DNA of 45,142 nucleotides from Candidatus Nitrotoga sp. BS (GTDB taxonomy: Bacteria > Pseudomonadota > Gammaproteobacteria > Burkholderiales > Gallionellaceae). The stretch spans positions 1-45,142 of the forward strand of contig NZ_CAKMLL010000117.1 in the NCBI RefSeq assembly GCF_927797785.1, read 5' to 3'. Below the pieces are notes generated by a model, which was given only the letters and a program-made list of their open reading frames with translations, was not told the DNA's origin and searched no databases. Below, piece after piece: positions 29,442-36,550 of the stretch; position 1 is the first letter of the stretch, and each line of letters starts with the position of its first letter. The position numbers were made by a program, and so were the translations under genes.

Positions 29442-30254
29442 TTAGCGATGCAGCAACACTTCCAGCACAAATTGGGTGCCCAGATAGGCAAGCAGCAAAA
29501 AAATAAAGCCGCTCATTGTCCATCGTACCGCAGTACGTCCGCGCCAACCTTTATACTGATGGCCGAGTAACAACACTGCGAACACACACCACGAAATGAA
29601 ACCGAACAACATTTTGTGATTGAAGTGCCACGGCTTGCCAAATAACTGATCGGAAAAGACAATGCCCGACGCCAATGTCATAGTGAGCAAAACAAAGCCT
29701 GCGCCAATGATGCGAAATAATAAGGTTTCCATAGTGAGCAATGGAGGAAAGCCTTGCAGCACGCGCGGCAGCGTAGCCTGATGGAGGCGTTTTTCCACCA
29801 ATGACATCAAGCCCGCATGCAGCACCGCAATGGTGAACAGACTGTAGGCGGACATTGCTGCCAGTATATGTGCCTCAAGGACAAATGAAAGATTGTTCGT
29901 TAGCGGATGAACCGCAGGAAACAGCGCTGGCAGTAACACACCACCTGCTGCCAAAGGCAACACTAATGTTTGCAAGCTGGCAATCGGGTAAAAAAAACGT
30001 GCCAGCCAATATACCAGCATGGTCAGCCACAAAATCAACGATAGCGCATTAATTAACCCAAAGTTCAGATCGCCGCTACTAAATAAACTGCTATACAGCA
30101 AGTATGCATGGAGTGCTAGCGGCAGCAATACGGCATGACCAATCAATCCACGGTTTAAGACATCAACCTTTCCCGCAGATTGTGCACGCCAAAAATATGC
30201 CGCTAACACGCTGTACGCAAGAAAAGTGATTACATAGAACGTAAGATTCGACAT
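29442..30254 (-). CDS. YpjD/CcsA-type inner-membrane protein
   Basis: This 270-residue protein has about eight hydrophobic segments and belongs to the cytochrome c assembly (CcsA/HemX-like) superfamily, commonly encoded beside ffh in proteobacteria. The C-terminal part reads LFGKPWHFNHKMLFGFISW followed by GWRGRTAVRWTMSGF, a pattern shared by the YpjD group. The tryptophan-rich haem-handling motif of true CcsA/CcmC proteins is not evident, so a direct role in cytochrome c maturation is unproven. It is divergent from ffh, with 72 bp between the two starts. Confidence 0.8.
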   Translation of the reverse strand: MSNLTFYVITFLAYSVLAAYFWRAQSAGKVDVLNRGLIGHAVLLPLALHAYLLYSSLFSSGDLNFGLINALSLILWLTMLVYWLARFFYPIASLQTLVLPLAAGGVLLPALFPAVHPLTNNLSFVLEAHILAAMSAYSLFTIAVLHAGLMSLVEKRLHQATLPRVLQGFPPLLTMETLLFRIIGAGFVLLTMTLASGIVFSDQLFGKPWHFNHKMLFGFISWCVFAVLLLGHQYKGWRGRTAVRWTMSGFIFLLLAYLGTQFVLEVLLHR

Positions 30255-30326
30255 TTTTAGTCAGGATGTTTTAGACTTCGCTGATTCTACACTATAGCCA
30301 ATGCTGCGGAAAACAGGAGCAATACC

Positions 30327-31676
30327 ATGCTAGACAATCTTACGCAACGCCTTTCAGGCGTTATAAAAAACCTGCGAGGACAAGCGCGCTTATCTGAAAG
30401 CAACATCCAGGATGCCTTGCGTGAAGTGCGCTTGGCTTTATTGGAAGCTGACGTGGCGCTGCCCGTGGTTAAAGAACTAACTTCCCAAGTGAAGCAGGCT
30501 GCGCTAGGACAAGAAGTGTTGGGCAGTCTGACGCCGGGGCAAGCATTAATTGGTATCGTGCATCGCGAGTTGACCACGCTGATGGGTAAGCACAACGATG
30601 CGTTGAATCTTACCACCGTGCCGCCAGCCGTGATTTTGATGGCTGGTTTGCAGGGTGCAGGCAAGACCACAACAAGTGGGAAACTTGCAAAACTGCTGCG
30701 CGAACAGATGAAGAAAAAAGTGCTGCTGGTTAGTTGTGACGTTTACCGTCCTGCTGCTATCGAGCAATTGCGCATCCTTGCGCAGCAACTGGAAATCGAT
30801 TTTTTCGCCTCTGATGCCAGCCAGAAACCGCGCGATATAGCACTGTCGGCGCTTGATCACGCACGCAAACATCACCACGATGTGCTGATTGTGGACACTG
30901 CTGGTCGCCTTGCGATCAATGCCGCAATGATGGAAGAAATTCAGCAATTGCACGCTGCCCTTAATCCGATTGAAACCCTGTTCGTTGTAGACGCCATGAC
31001 CGGACAGGACGCTGTGAATACCGCAAAGGCATTTGGCGAGGCGTTGCCGCTAAGCGGTATTATCCTCACCAAGCTGGATGGCGATGCACGGGGTGGTGCG
31101 GCCTTGTCGGTACGACACATTACCGGCAAACCGATCAAATTTGTTGGCGTAAGCGAGAAGCCCAATGGCCTGGAAGCCTTCCACCCAGAGCGCATGGCTT
31201 CGCGCGTATTAGGCATGGGCGATGTATTGTCGTTGATAGAAGATGTCCACCGTGAGGTTGATCAGGCCGAGGCTGAAAAGCTGGCCAAGAAAATCAAAAG
31301 TGGTCACGGATTTGATCTCAACGATTTCAAGATGCAAATCGTACAAATGCGCAAAATGGGCGGTATGTCTGCCCTGATGGATAAACTACCCGCACAACTC
31401 GGCCAGGCTGCGGCGGGTGCCAAGATGGACGACCGCGCCGTCAATCGCACTGAAGGCATCATTAATTCAATGACAATGCAAGAACGTTCCCACCCGGAAC
31501 TCATTAAAGCTTCACGTAAACGCCGCATCGCTGCAGGATCGGGGGTTCAGGTAATGCATGTCAATCAATTGTTGAACCAGTTTGAACAAACGCAAAAGAT
31601 GATGAAAATGTTCAGCAAAGGCGGTATAGGCAAATTGATGCGCGGCATGAAGGGCATGTTGCCTGGTAAACGTTAA
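30327..31676 (+). CDS. ffh: Signal recognition particle protein Ffh
   Basis: This is the SRP GTPase that binds signal sequences and 4.5S RNA and targets inner-membrane proteins to FtsY. The 449-residue protein has the helical N domain (1-90) and the G domain with P-loop GLQGAGKTT (107-115). It has the DTAGR motif (VDTAGRLA), TKLDGDARGGA (G4) and the G5 region. A Met-rich M domain (about 300-449) contains MRKMGGMSALMDKLP and the RNA-binding SRKRRIAAGSG. The TSGKL and DVYRPAA motifs also fit. AGGAG lies about 8 bp before the ATG. It is of normal length. Confidence 0.97.
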   Translation: MLDNLTQRLSGVIKNLRGQARLSESNIQDALREVRLALLEADVALPVVKELTSQVKQAALGQEVLGSLTPGQALIGIVHRELTTLMGKHNDALNLTTVPPAVILMAGLQGAGKTTTSGKLAKLLREQMKKKVLLVSCDVYRPAAIEQLRILAQQLEIDFFASDASQKPRDIALSALDHARKHHHDVLIVDTAGRLAINAAMMEEIQQLHAALNPIETLFVVDAMTGQDAVNTAKAFGEALPLSGIILTKLDGDARGGAALSVRHITGKPIKFVGVSEKPNGLEAFHPERMASRVLGMGDVLSLIEDVHREVDQAEAEKLAKKIKSGHGFDLNDFKMQIVQMRKMGGMSALMDKLPAQLGQAAAGAKMDDRAVNRTEGIINSMTMQERSHPELIKASRKRRIAAGSGVQVMHVNQLLNQFEQTQKMMKMFSKGGIGKLMRGMKGMLPGKR

Positions 31677-32015
31677 GCTCTTGAAGTTCAAGGTTGTCAG
31701 CCATGCAAATTGTATTAACAATGAAAAAGCTTGTGGGTCATGCCTTCCAAATTACACAGCAGATGTAATATATGTGGCCTGACCTCGTACCACTTAACCG
31801 ATCGAGTATTTTGGGAGAGTCCTTAAAAATAGCTTGAACTCCCATCCGCAGAATATTAGGTTGTCCTAAAATTAACGTCCAGCAAAATAAACGGCTAACA
31901 TTATGAAAAATAATGGGGAGGTGGTAATTTTTGATAGCGTTTTCCGATATAGGCTACATTGCCAGCTCATGAAGCTGTTTTCTATATTACGTTGGGCGTC
32001 AAGGAGGCAATGTAA
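31677..32015. other. Intergenic region after ffh
   Basis: No gene was seen in 339 bp. CTTGAA-G-TTCAAG forms a 13-bp inverted repeat just past the ffh stop (about 31679-31691), without a T-run. GTTGGGC at 31991-31997 matches the integron core site pattern GTTRRRY and lies 18 bp before the next gene. Confidence 0.45.
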
Positions 32016-32594
32016 GTGATGGATCCAAAAGACTACGTTCTCGGTGCCGGCATATTGGTCACCTTTATCCTTGGCATCTGGAATGCCGTTGCAAATTGGC
32101 GATCAAGTCGTCGGACAGCTTTCATCAATACGGTGACTGCTGAGCGCGTAAAGTGGCTTGGCACGCTAAGGGAAAACATTTCGACGTTCTGCGGACTAAC
32201 CCATACTTGGCGGTTTTCCGGGCTTGAGGGCAAACCCGAGGAGCACGAAACTCTCTTGCAGATCGACAAATTGCGCCATCTGATCCGACTTCAGTTGAAT
32301 CCAGATGGTGATCACGACAAATCCATTGAGACTCTTGTTGCTCGAATTCCACAGCTTACCCATACTACACAAGAGACTGAACTGAAAGAAGCGTTGAACG
32401 AGCTTGTTGAGGTCAGCCAGAAGCTCTTGAAGGACGAATGGGAGAAAGTGAAAGAAGAGTCCAAACGGGGTGATCTGAAAGAACCTGAACATTGCTTGGC
32501 ATTCGTGTTTAGATTACTTCATGCTCGGTGCTTGGAAGCTACTGCTCGCTGGCGAGAGGCAGGTAAGCCGTTAGATTCGCCGCCCAATGAGTAA
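32016..32594 (+). CDS. Hypothetical protein with N-terminal membrane anchor
   Basis: This 192-residue protein is of unknown function. Residues 6-27 (YVLGAGILVTFILGIWNAVA) form one membrane helix, followed by a soluble, charged, helical domain with VTAERVKWLGTLRENIS and long Glu/Lys-rich helices to residue 175. AAGGAGG at 32001-32007 is 8 bp from the GTG at 32016 and 11 bp from the ATG at 32019; either may be used. The gene is flanked by a GTTGGGC core-like site before and a GCCCAAT plus hairpin after, a layout like an integron gene cassette. I do not recognise a family; the topology suggests a membrane-tethered coiled protein. Confidence 0.7.
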   Translation: MMDPKDYVLGAGILVTFILGIWNAVANWRSSRRTAFINTVTAERVKWLGTLRENISTFCGLTHTWRFSGLEGKPEEHETLLQIDKLRHLIRLQLNPDGDHDKSIETLVARIPQLTHTTQETELKEALNELVEVSQKLLKDEWEKVKEESKRGDLKEPEHCLAFVFRLLHARCLEATARWREAGKPLDSPPNE

Positions 32595-32633
32595 GGTTAG
32601 ATTGTGATCGCGAAGCGAGCCACAATCTGAACC
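32595..32633 (+). other. Hairpin with bulged G directly after the hypothetical gene
   Basis: GGTTAGATTGTG (32595-32606) pairs with CACAATCTGAACC (32621-32633), leaving one unpaired G, with an inner CGC/GCG stem and GAA loop. It starts at the base after the stop codon. It may be an intrinsic terminator (GTTTGTTGT follows) or part of an attC-like recombination site, where an unpaired G in the folded strand is typical. Confidence 0.5.
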
Positions 32634-32988
32634 GTTTGTTGTACAAGCCCGGTGAGGCTGCTGTGAATCTGCTTGTTATGGAAATATCTCTCTGATCGGT
32701 GCGGTGCCTTGGGTTCTGTTCCGCGTCAAACCCCAAATTCCACCGCTAAAAGTTGCCATTGCAGCAACCTGTTCCGCTCAACCGGCCATTCTTGATGCGT
32801 TTTACCTGATTTCACTCTTTTGCAGGGCGAGCGCGCCCCTGCCAGCCAAGTCCGGCAGGTTGGCGGTGCGTGTTGCGTTACATGGCCATCTCCCTGTTCG
32901 ACGCGGAAGGCCGTAAGCGGCGGGTGGATGTTAAAAATAGGTAAAGTCAGTATTAGGTGTTGCACCTCGATCCTGAATCCGCCTATAG
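32634..32988. other. GC-rich intergenic region, possible worn coding DNA
   Basis: The stretch 32820-32935 is markedly GC-rich with overlapping inverted repeats (for example CTGCC/GGCAG and GCAGGG/CCCTGC around 32821-32860). Frames on both strands run 60-80 codons but look like no family. It resembles a spacer or remnant from a GC-richer source rather than native intergenic DNA. Confidence 0.35.
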
Positions 32989-33009
32989 TTATCGTATGTC
33001 ATACGATAA
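32989..33009. promoter_or_regulatory. Perfect 21-bp inverted repeat over a start codon
   Basis: TTATCGTATG (32989-32998), one T, then CATACGATAA (33000-33009). The ATG of the MEKHLA gene (32996-32998) lies inside it. As DNA it is a good operator for a dimeric repressor. As RNA it could form an 8-bp stem with a TGTCA loop that holds part of the start codon and no free ribosome site. Either would regulate the MEKHLA gene. Confidence 0.55.
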
Positions 33010-33460
33010 TGAAATAACCTTCCTAACCCATCATGTTGAAATCCTGCGCTCCAGCTATTTACACTGGACTGGGAAACCCGATTTTGATGAAAGCATCAGT
33101 CAAGAAAATGCTGTTGAGACACTTTTTTTGGCACCGTTTGCGGTTCTTTCCCACGGTATCGGGGTAGATCCAATATTCAATTATGGTAACCAGCGAGCGC
33201 TGGATATGTTCGAAATGAGCTGGGAGGAGTTTACCGCTCTGCCATCACGTCTATCGGCTGAAACAGTAAATCAAAAAGAGCGGATTAAGCTGCTGGATGC
33301 GGTTACCAGACATGGATACATCAATAACTATTCTGGTATCCGTATCTCAAAGTCCGGTCGGCGTTTTATGATCCGTGACGCCACAGTATGGAATTTAATT
33401 ACATCAGATGGTCAGTTTTATGGCCAAGCTGCACTCATCCGAGACTGGGAATACCTTTGA
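32996..33460 (+). CDS. MEKHLA domain (PAS-like) protein
   Basis: The 154-residue protein from the ATG at 32996 is one MEKHLA domain, a PAS-related fold often found in plant HD-ZIP III proteins and as stand-alone bacterial proteins. Typical segments are FNYGNQRALDMFEMSWEEF, LPSRLSAE, GYINNYSGIRISKSGRRF and the C-terminal VWNL with FYGQAALIRDWEYL. It has no output domain, so it may bind a small ligand or partner. An in-frame extension to 32957 is possible, but MSYDNEITFLTHH looks like the natural N-terminus. No clear Shine-Dalgarno is visible because the inverted repeat occupies the region. Confidence 0.82.
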   Translation: MSYDNEITFLTHHVEILRSSYLHWTGKPDFDESISQENAVETLFLAPFAVLSHGIGVDPIFNYGNQRALDMFEMSWEEFTALPSRLSAETVNQKERIKLLDAVTRHGYINNYSGIRISKSGRRFMIRDATVWNLITSDGQFYGQAALIRDWEYL

Positions 33461-33855
33461 TTTCTGCGATGGCACTATGAAATATTTCACAAGTTTTTTC
33501 AACATTGATAGCCATACTTGCATTGCCAACTGTATATTTTGCGGACTATCTTCCAATTTTCGTGACCACATCTCAATTTCAGAGTATGTAACGCTCTGAA
33601 TCGAAGCAATCTCTACCAGAGAACCATCCGGCCGTGTACCTGCTTTAGGTGCTATTCAATTAGTATCTGAATTAAAGACTCACGCATGCAGTGTCTGTGA
33701 CTGGGGAGTCTCCATACTCTATCCTTAAATTTTGTATGAAATATTCTTAGAGGTACCCTTTAAACTTTAAACACTTTTGACCGATAACAAGTTCGTGAAT
33801 CTCGAACTTGAATTCAATTAGTAATGTTTAAACAATTAAGGTGCAAGGATTAAAT
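33461..33855. other. Intergenic region with a MITE-end-like motif
   Basis: No gene was seen in 395 bp. CTTAGAGGTACCCTTTAA at 33746-33763 resembles the right end of the MITE-like elements, with one mismatch in the GGTGCCC part. Further short AT-rich repeats (TTTAAACTTTAAAC) follow. A promoter for the next gene is probable but not distinct. Confidence 0.4.
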
Positions 33856-34197
33856 ATGGATACCAAAATTACATTTATCAAAACCAGTAAGGGTGAGGAT
33901 GAAAGCAATAGGATAACTAATTATTTGTCCAATGATATTAAGCGTGCTTTCTGTTTGATTGATAACAAGTCTACGGTGAAAGTGCTGATGAAACGGGCTG
34001 CGCCCAGCTTAAGTGAATCACTAGAATATTTGCTACAGGAACTGATCAATGGGGGCTTTATTCAAGATAAAGACAAAGTGAGTTACGTCGCTAATATTGC
34101 GATTCCCTGCGACATGCGTGTGAGAAGCGATGACAAAATTTATATTGGCCGGGAGCGCGGAGGGCGAGACCGTCACAACCTACGGAGTACCAGATAA
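33856..34197 (+). CDS. Small hypothetical protein, possible truncated regulator
   Basis: This 113-residue protein has AAGGA 6 bp before the ATG at 33856. The N-terminal two-thirds (TKITFIKTSKGEDESNRITN, then STVKVLMKR and LEYLLQELINGGFIQD) read like a small winged-helix-type domain that in other betaproteobacteria heads larger signalling proteins; this is a weak recollection. The last 25 residues switch to an Arg/Gly-rich tail (GRERGGRDRHNLRSTR) unlike the rest. That would fit a frameshift or truncation of a longer gene. No catalytic motif is present. The function is unknown. Confidence 0.55.
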   Translation: MDTKITFIKTSKGEDESNRITNYLSNDIKRAFCLIDNKSTVKVLMKRAAPSLSESLEYLLQELINGGFIQDKDKVSYVANIAIPCDMRVRSDDKIYIGRERGGRDRHNLRSTR

Positions 34198-34509
34198 GTT
34201 CAAGGAAAATACAGCCTATTTAATATATGCAACAAAACCAATTTGAATGCCTGCCTGATAAAGCTGCTAAATTTTAAAAGCAATTAAAATCATGTAATTA
34301 CAAATACAGAGATGGCATTCGTAATGTAGAACAAATTGTTTATTTTGATAGTCAGCTATGCAGTGCGTTTGCTGTTGTTCATATTTTTCGAGTTACTTTC
34401 AGCAAGCGGCCAGAAGCAGCCAATCAAGAATCTTCTTCGCATCTGACGAAAACTGTATGTGCTCCTAATGCTAGGGCTGCCCCGTCCAACATCAATGAAA
34501 GAAATCAAC
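34198..34509. other. Intergenic region before lemA
   Basis: No gene is supported in 312 bp. It may contain the worn 3' part of the preceding gene. No hairpin with a T-run or clear promoter was found. Confidence 0.35.
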
Positions 34510-35076
34510 ATGTCTATGCTTATTTTCTTAGGTATCGTTGCCATAGTATTGATCTATGGCATCAGCTTGTATAACAACTTGGTGAGTGTCAAAAATGTTG
34601 TTGCTAAAGCTTGGGCCAATATCGACGTGCTACTGAAACAGCGCCATGACGAGTTGCCAAAATTGGTTGAAGTGTGCAAACAATACAAGCAGTTTGAGCA
34701 ATCCACCTTGCAAAAAGTTATCGAGGCACGTTCACAGGTGCAGTCTGCAGGGAACCGTCAAGACATCGACGCCCTTGGGCAGGCGGAAGGACTGCTACGC
34801 GCAGGTTTGGGCAGCATATTCGCCCTTGCAGAAGCTTACCCTGAGCTGAAAGCTAATGAAAATTTCATGCAGCTACAGAACCGTATCAGCACGCTTGAAA
34901 ATGGAATTGCTGACCGCCGTGAATTTTATAACGACGCAGTGAACATCAATAACGTGCAAATCGAAGTCTTTCCCGCCAATTTTATTTCGAAGATGTTCGG
35001 TTTTGTTGAAAAGCCTTTGCTGGTATTTTCCACGAATGAAAAAGCCGATGTGGATATGAAGCAATTATTCAACTAA
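34510..35076 (+). CDS. lemA: LemA family protein
   Basis: This membrane-anchored helical-bundle protein is of unknown biochemical role. The 188-residue product has an N-terminal membrane helix (about 3-20, MLIFLGIVAIVLIYGISLYN) and then the LemA signature NNLVSVKNVVAKAWANIDVLLKQRHDELPKLVEV. Long helices follow, with AYPELKANENFMQLQNRIS, ENGIADRREFYND and FPANFISKMFGF near the end. I chose the ATG at 34510; an ATG at 34495 would add five residues. It is followed 111 bp later by a GIDE-domain protein, a pairing seen in other bacteria. Confidence 0.9.
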   Translation: MSMLIFLGIVAIVLIYGISLYNNLVSVKNVVAKAWANIDVLLKQRHDELPKLVEVCKQYKQFEQSTLQKVIEARSQVQSAGNRQDIDALGQAEGLLRAGLGSIFALAEAYPELKANENFMQLQNRISTLENGIADRREFYNDAVNINNVQIEVFPANFISKMFGFVEKPLLVFSTNEKADVDMKQLFN

Positions 35077-35187
35077 CAGCTATGGCAAATATGTTTTGCC
35101 TGTTAATGAATCACCCATGCCTTTTTTCACTAACCGCTGGTTGATAAAGCACGTGCGACTCGCTGTGCGATATTCACGATAATCCCC

Positions 35188-36087
35188 ATGCTGGATTGGC
35201 TACGACGCGAATATGCGCAACTTATTACCTCCGGTGCACAGTTGCTGCTACTGATCGTAGGTTTCCGTATACATTCCCGCAATGGCTGGTTGTATTGTCT
35301 TGCTGTAATTGCATTGATTAGCCTCTGTGCATGGTTGTCCTCGTTATATAGGCTGCGGACCTTACGCAACACACCCACATCAAAAATTGCTTCTGCTGCA
35401 CAAGGCTATGTTGAATTGGTGGGAAGTGGTCAACCATTCTGTGACCCTCCCTTGTTTAGCACGCTTAGACGACGTCCTTGTTTGTGGTGTCGCTATAAAA
35501 TCGAGCAGCGAGAGAAAAATGGATGGAGAACAATAGATAGTGGTGAAACCAGCGACTCTTTCTTACTGTGCGACGATACCGGTGAATGTGTGGTTGACCC
35601 GGAAAATGCGGAGATCATTACTCGGCGTTATGACCAGTGGCAAGAAAAAGGCTGTCGTTACACTGAATGGACCTTGATCAAGGGTGAAACACTCTATGTC
35701 ATCGGTCGGTTTCGCACTCAAGGTGGTCGTAATCAAGATTTTGACAAGCGCGTTGAGTTGAGCGCATTGCTGACGGAATGGAAAAAAAATATGCCCGCGT
35801 TGCTCGCACGCTTCGATCTAAACAAAGATGGGGAGCTAAGCCTAGCGGAATGGGAACTTGCCAGGCAAGCGGCCAAGGATGAAGTGGAGAAAATGATGGC
35901 GGATGTTATGGCACATCCTAGCACCCATATCATCAGCCGTTCTCCCGATGGCCAACTCTTCCTTATCAGTAACCTATCAGGGGAAAGGTTGTCACGTCGC
36001 TACTTGCTCTGGGCTTGGGGGCATCTCATGATTTTATTTGGATCGCTCGGTGGGCTAGGGTGGGTGCTACAAAATATTAATTCATAA
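35188..36087 (+). CDS. GIDE-domain membrane protein with EF-hand
   Basis: This 299-residue inner-membrane protein has two N-terminal membrane helices (about 14-50) and a C-terminal one (about 275-294). The central part resembles the GIDE domain known from E3 ligase MUL1-type proteins, with RRPCLWCRYKIEQ, ETSDSFLLCDDTGECVVDPENAEI and YTEWTLIKGETLYVIGRF. A canonical EF-hand loop follows: DLNKDGELSLAEWE, with ligands Asp210, Asn212, Asp214, Glu216, Ser218 and Glu221. Calcium binding is therefore likely. It lies beside lemA, so the two probably act together at the membrane. Bacterial GIDE proteins lack the RING finger of the eukaryotic ligases, and none is seen here. The function is unknown. Confidence 0.82.
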   Translation: MLDWLRREYAQLITSGAQLLLLIVGFRIHSRNGWLYCLAVIALISLCAWLSSLYRLRTLRNTPTSKIASAAQGYVELVGSGQPFCDPPLFSTLRRRPCLWCRYKIEQREKNGWRTIDSGETSDSFLLCDDTGECVVDPENAEIITRRYDQWQEKGCRYTEWTLIKGETLYVIGRFRTQGGRNQDFDKRVELSALLTEWKKNMPALLARFDLNKDGELSLAEWELARQAAKDEVEKMMADVMAHPSTHIISRSPDGQLFLISNLSGERLSRRYLLWAWGHLMILFGSLGGLGWVLQNINS

Positions 36088-36150
36088 CGTAAAATAGTAA
36101 TATGTTACATAAAAGGCTGATGACGCAGAGAAAATATGTTACGTTCAGAA

Positions 36151-36180
36151 TGTGTTGCGAAAGGTCTCTTCCGCAACACA
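36151..36180. other. 9-bp stem hairpin in the GIDE-arnT spacer
   Basis: TGTGTTGCG (36151-36159) pairs perfectly with CGCAACACA (36172-36180) around a 12-nt loop. A related GTGTTGC/GCAACAC pattern recurs at about 36197-36212. There is no T-run, so it is a weak candidate for the end of the lemA/GIDE transcript. Confidence 0.4.
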
Positions 36181-36229
36181 GGGTATAAGTTCCCAGCAGT
36201 GTGCAACACTGCACTGGTACAAGACATAA

Positions 36230-36369
36230 GGGCATCTCTCAATATCCATTATTTGTCACAATACAGCGTTTAGAGTAAGAAATTTTGCTTGCATATCAAA
36301 TATATGCTGCACTCAAATTTTTTACTCTCGCCTTGTCTTGTCTAGAAACTTGAATTTATAGAGACTCCT
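36230..36369. mobile_element. MITE-like element, copy 2 (degenerate)
   Basis: This 140-bp segment starts GGGCATCTCTCAATAT and ends ATTTATAGAGACTCCT, matching the ends of copy 1 with several changes. Shared interior blocks are TTTGTCACAATAC and the 3' third with CTGCACTCAAATTTTTTACTC and TTGTCTAGAAA. It is about 40 bp shorter than copy 1. Flanks ATAA and ATTA give no clean target duplication. It lies in the promoter region of the arn cluster. Confidence 0.6.
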
Positions 36370-36442
36370 ATTAATTGCTTTCTTAAGAAAACGCATCTGA
36401 TGAGTGGAGTCACCATTGACCAGCGGCATTTTTGAAGTGGTA

Positions 36443-36550
36443 ATGAAAATTGATCAATTGTTAGTAGTAGCCGGTATTCCTTTCGCGATTAATAGTCTGC
36501 TACTGCTAATGGCACGAAAGCTGGAGCATAAATGGAAAAAATTGAAGTAA
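36443..36550 (+). CDS. Possible 35-residue membrane peptide upstream of arnT
   Basis: The frame reads MKIDQLLVVAGIPFAINSLL, then LLMARKLEHKWKKLK and stop: one hydrophobic helix with a strongly basic C-terminus, as in genuine small membrane proteins. It overlaps the first 19 bp of arnT in another frame, so it could be a leader peptide coupling translation to arnT or a small accessory subunit. The ribosome site is weak (AAGTGG). It may also be chance. Confidence 0.35.
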   Translation: MKIDQLLVVAGIPFAINSLLLLMARKLEHKWKKLK

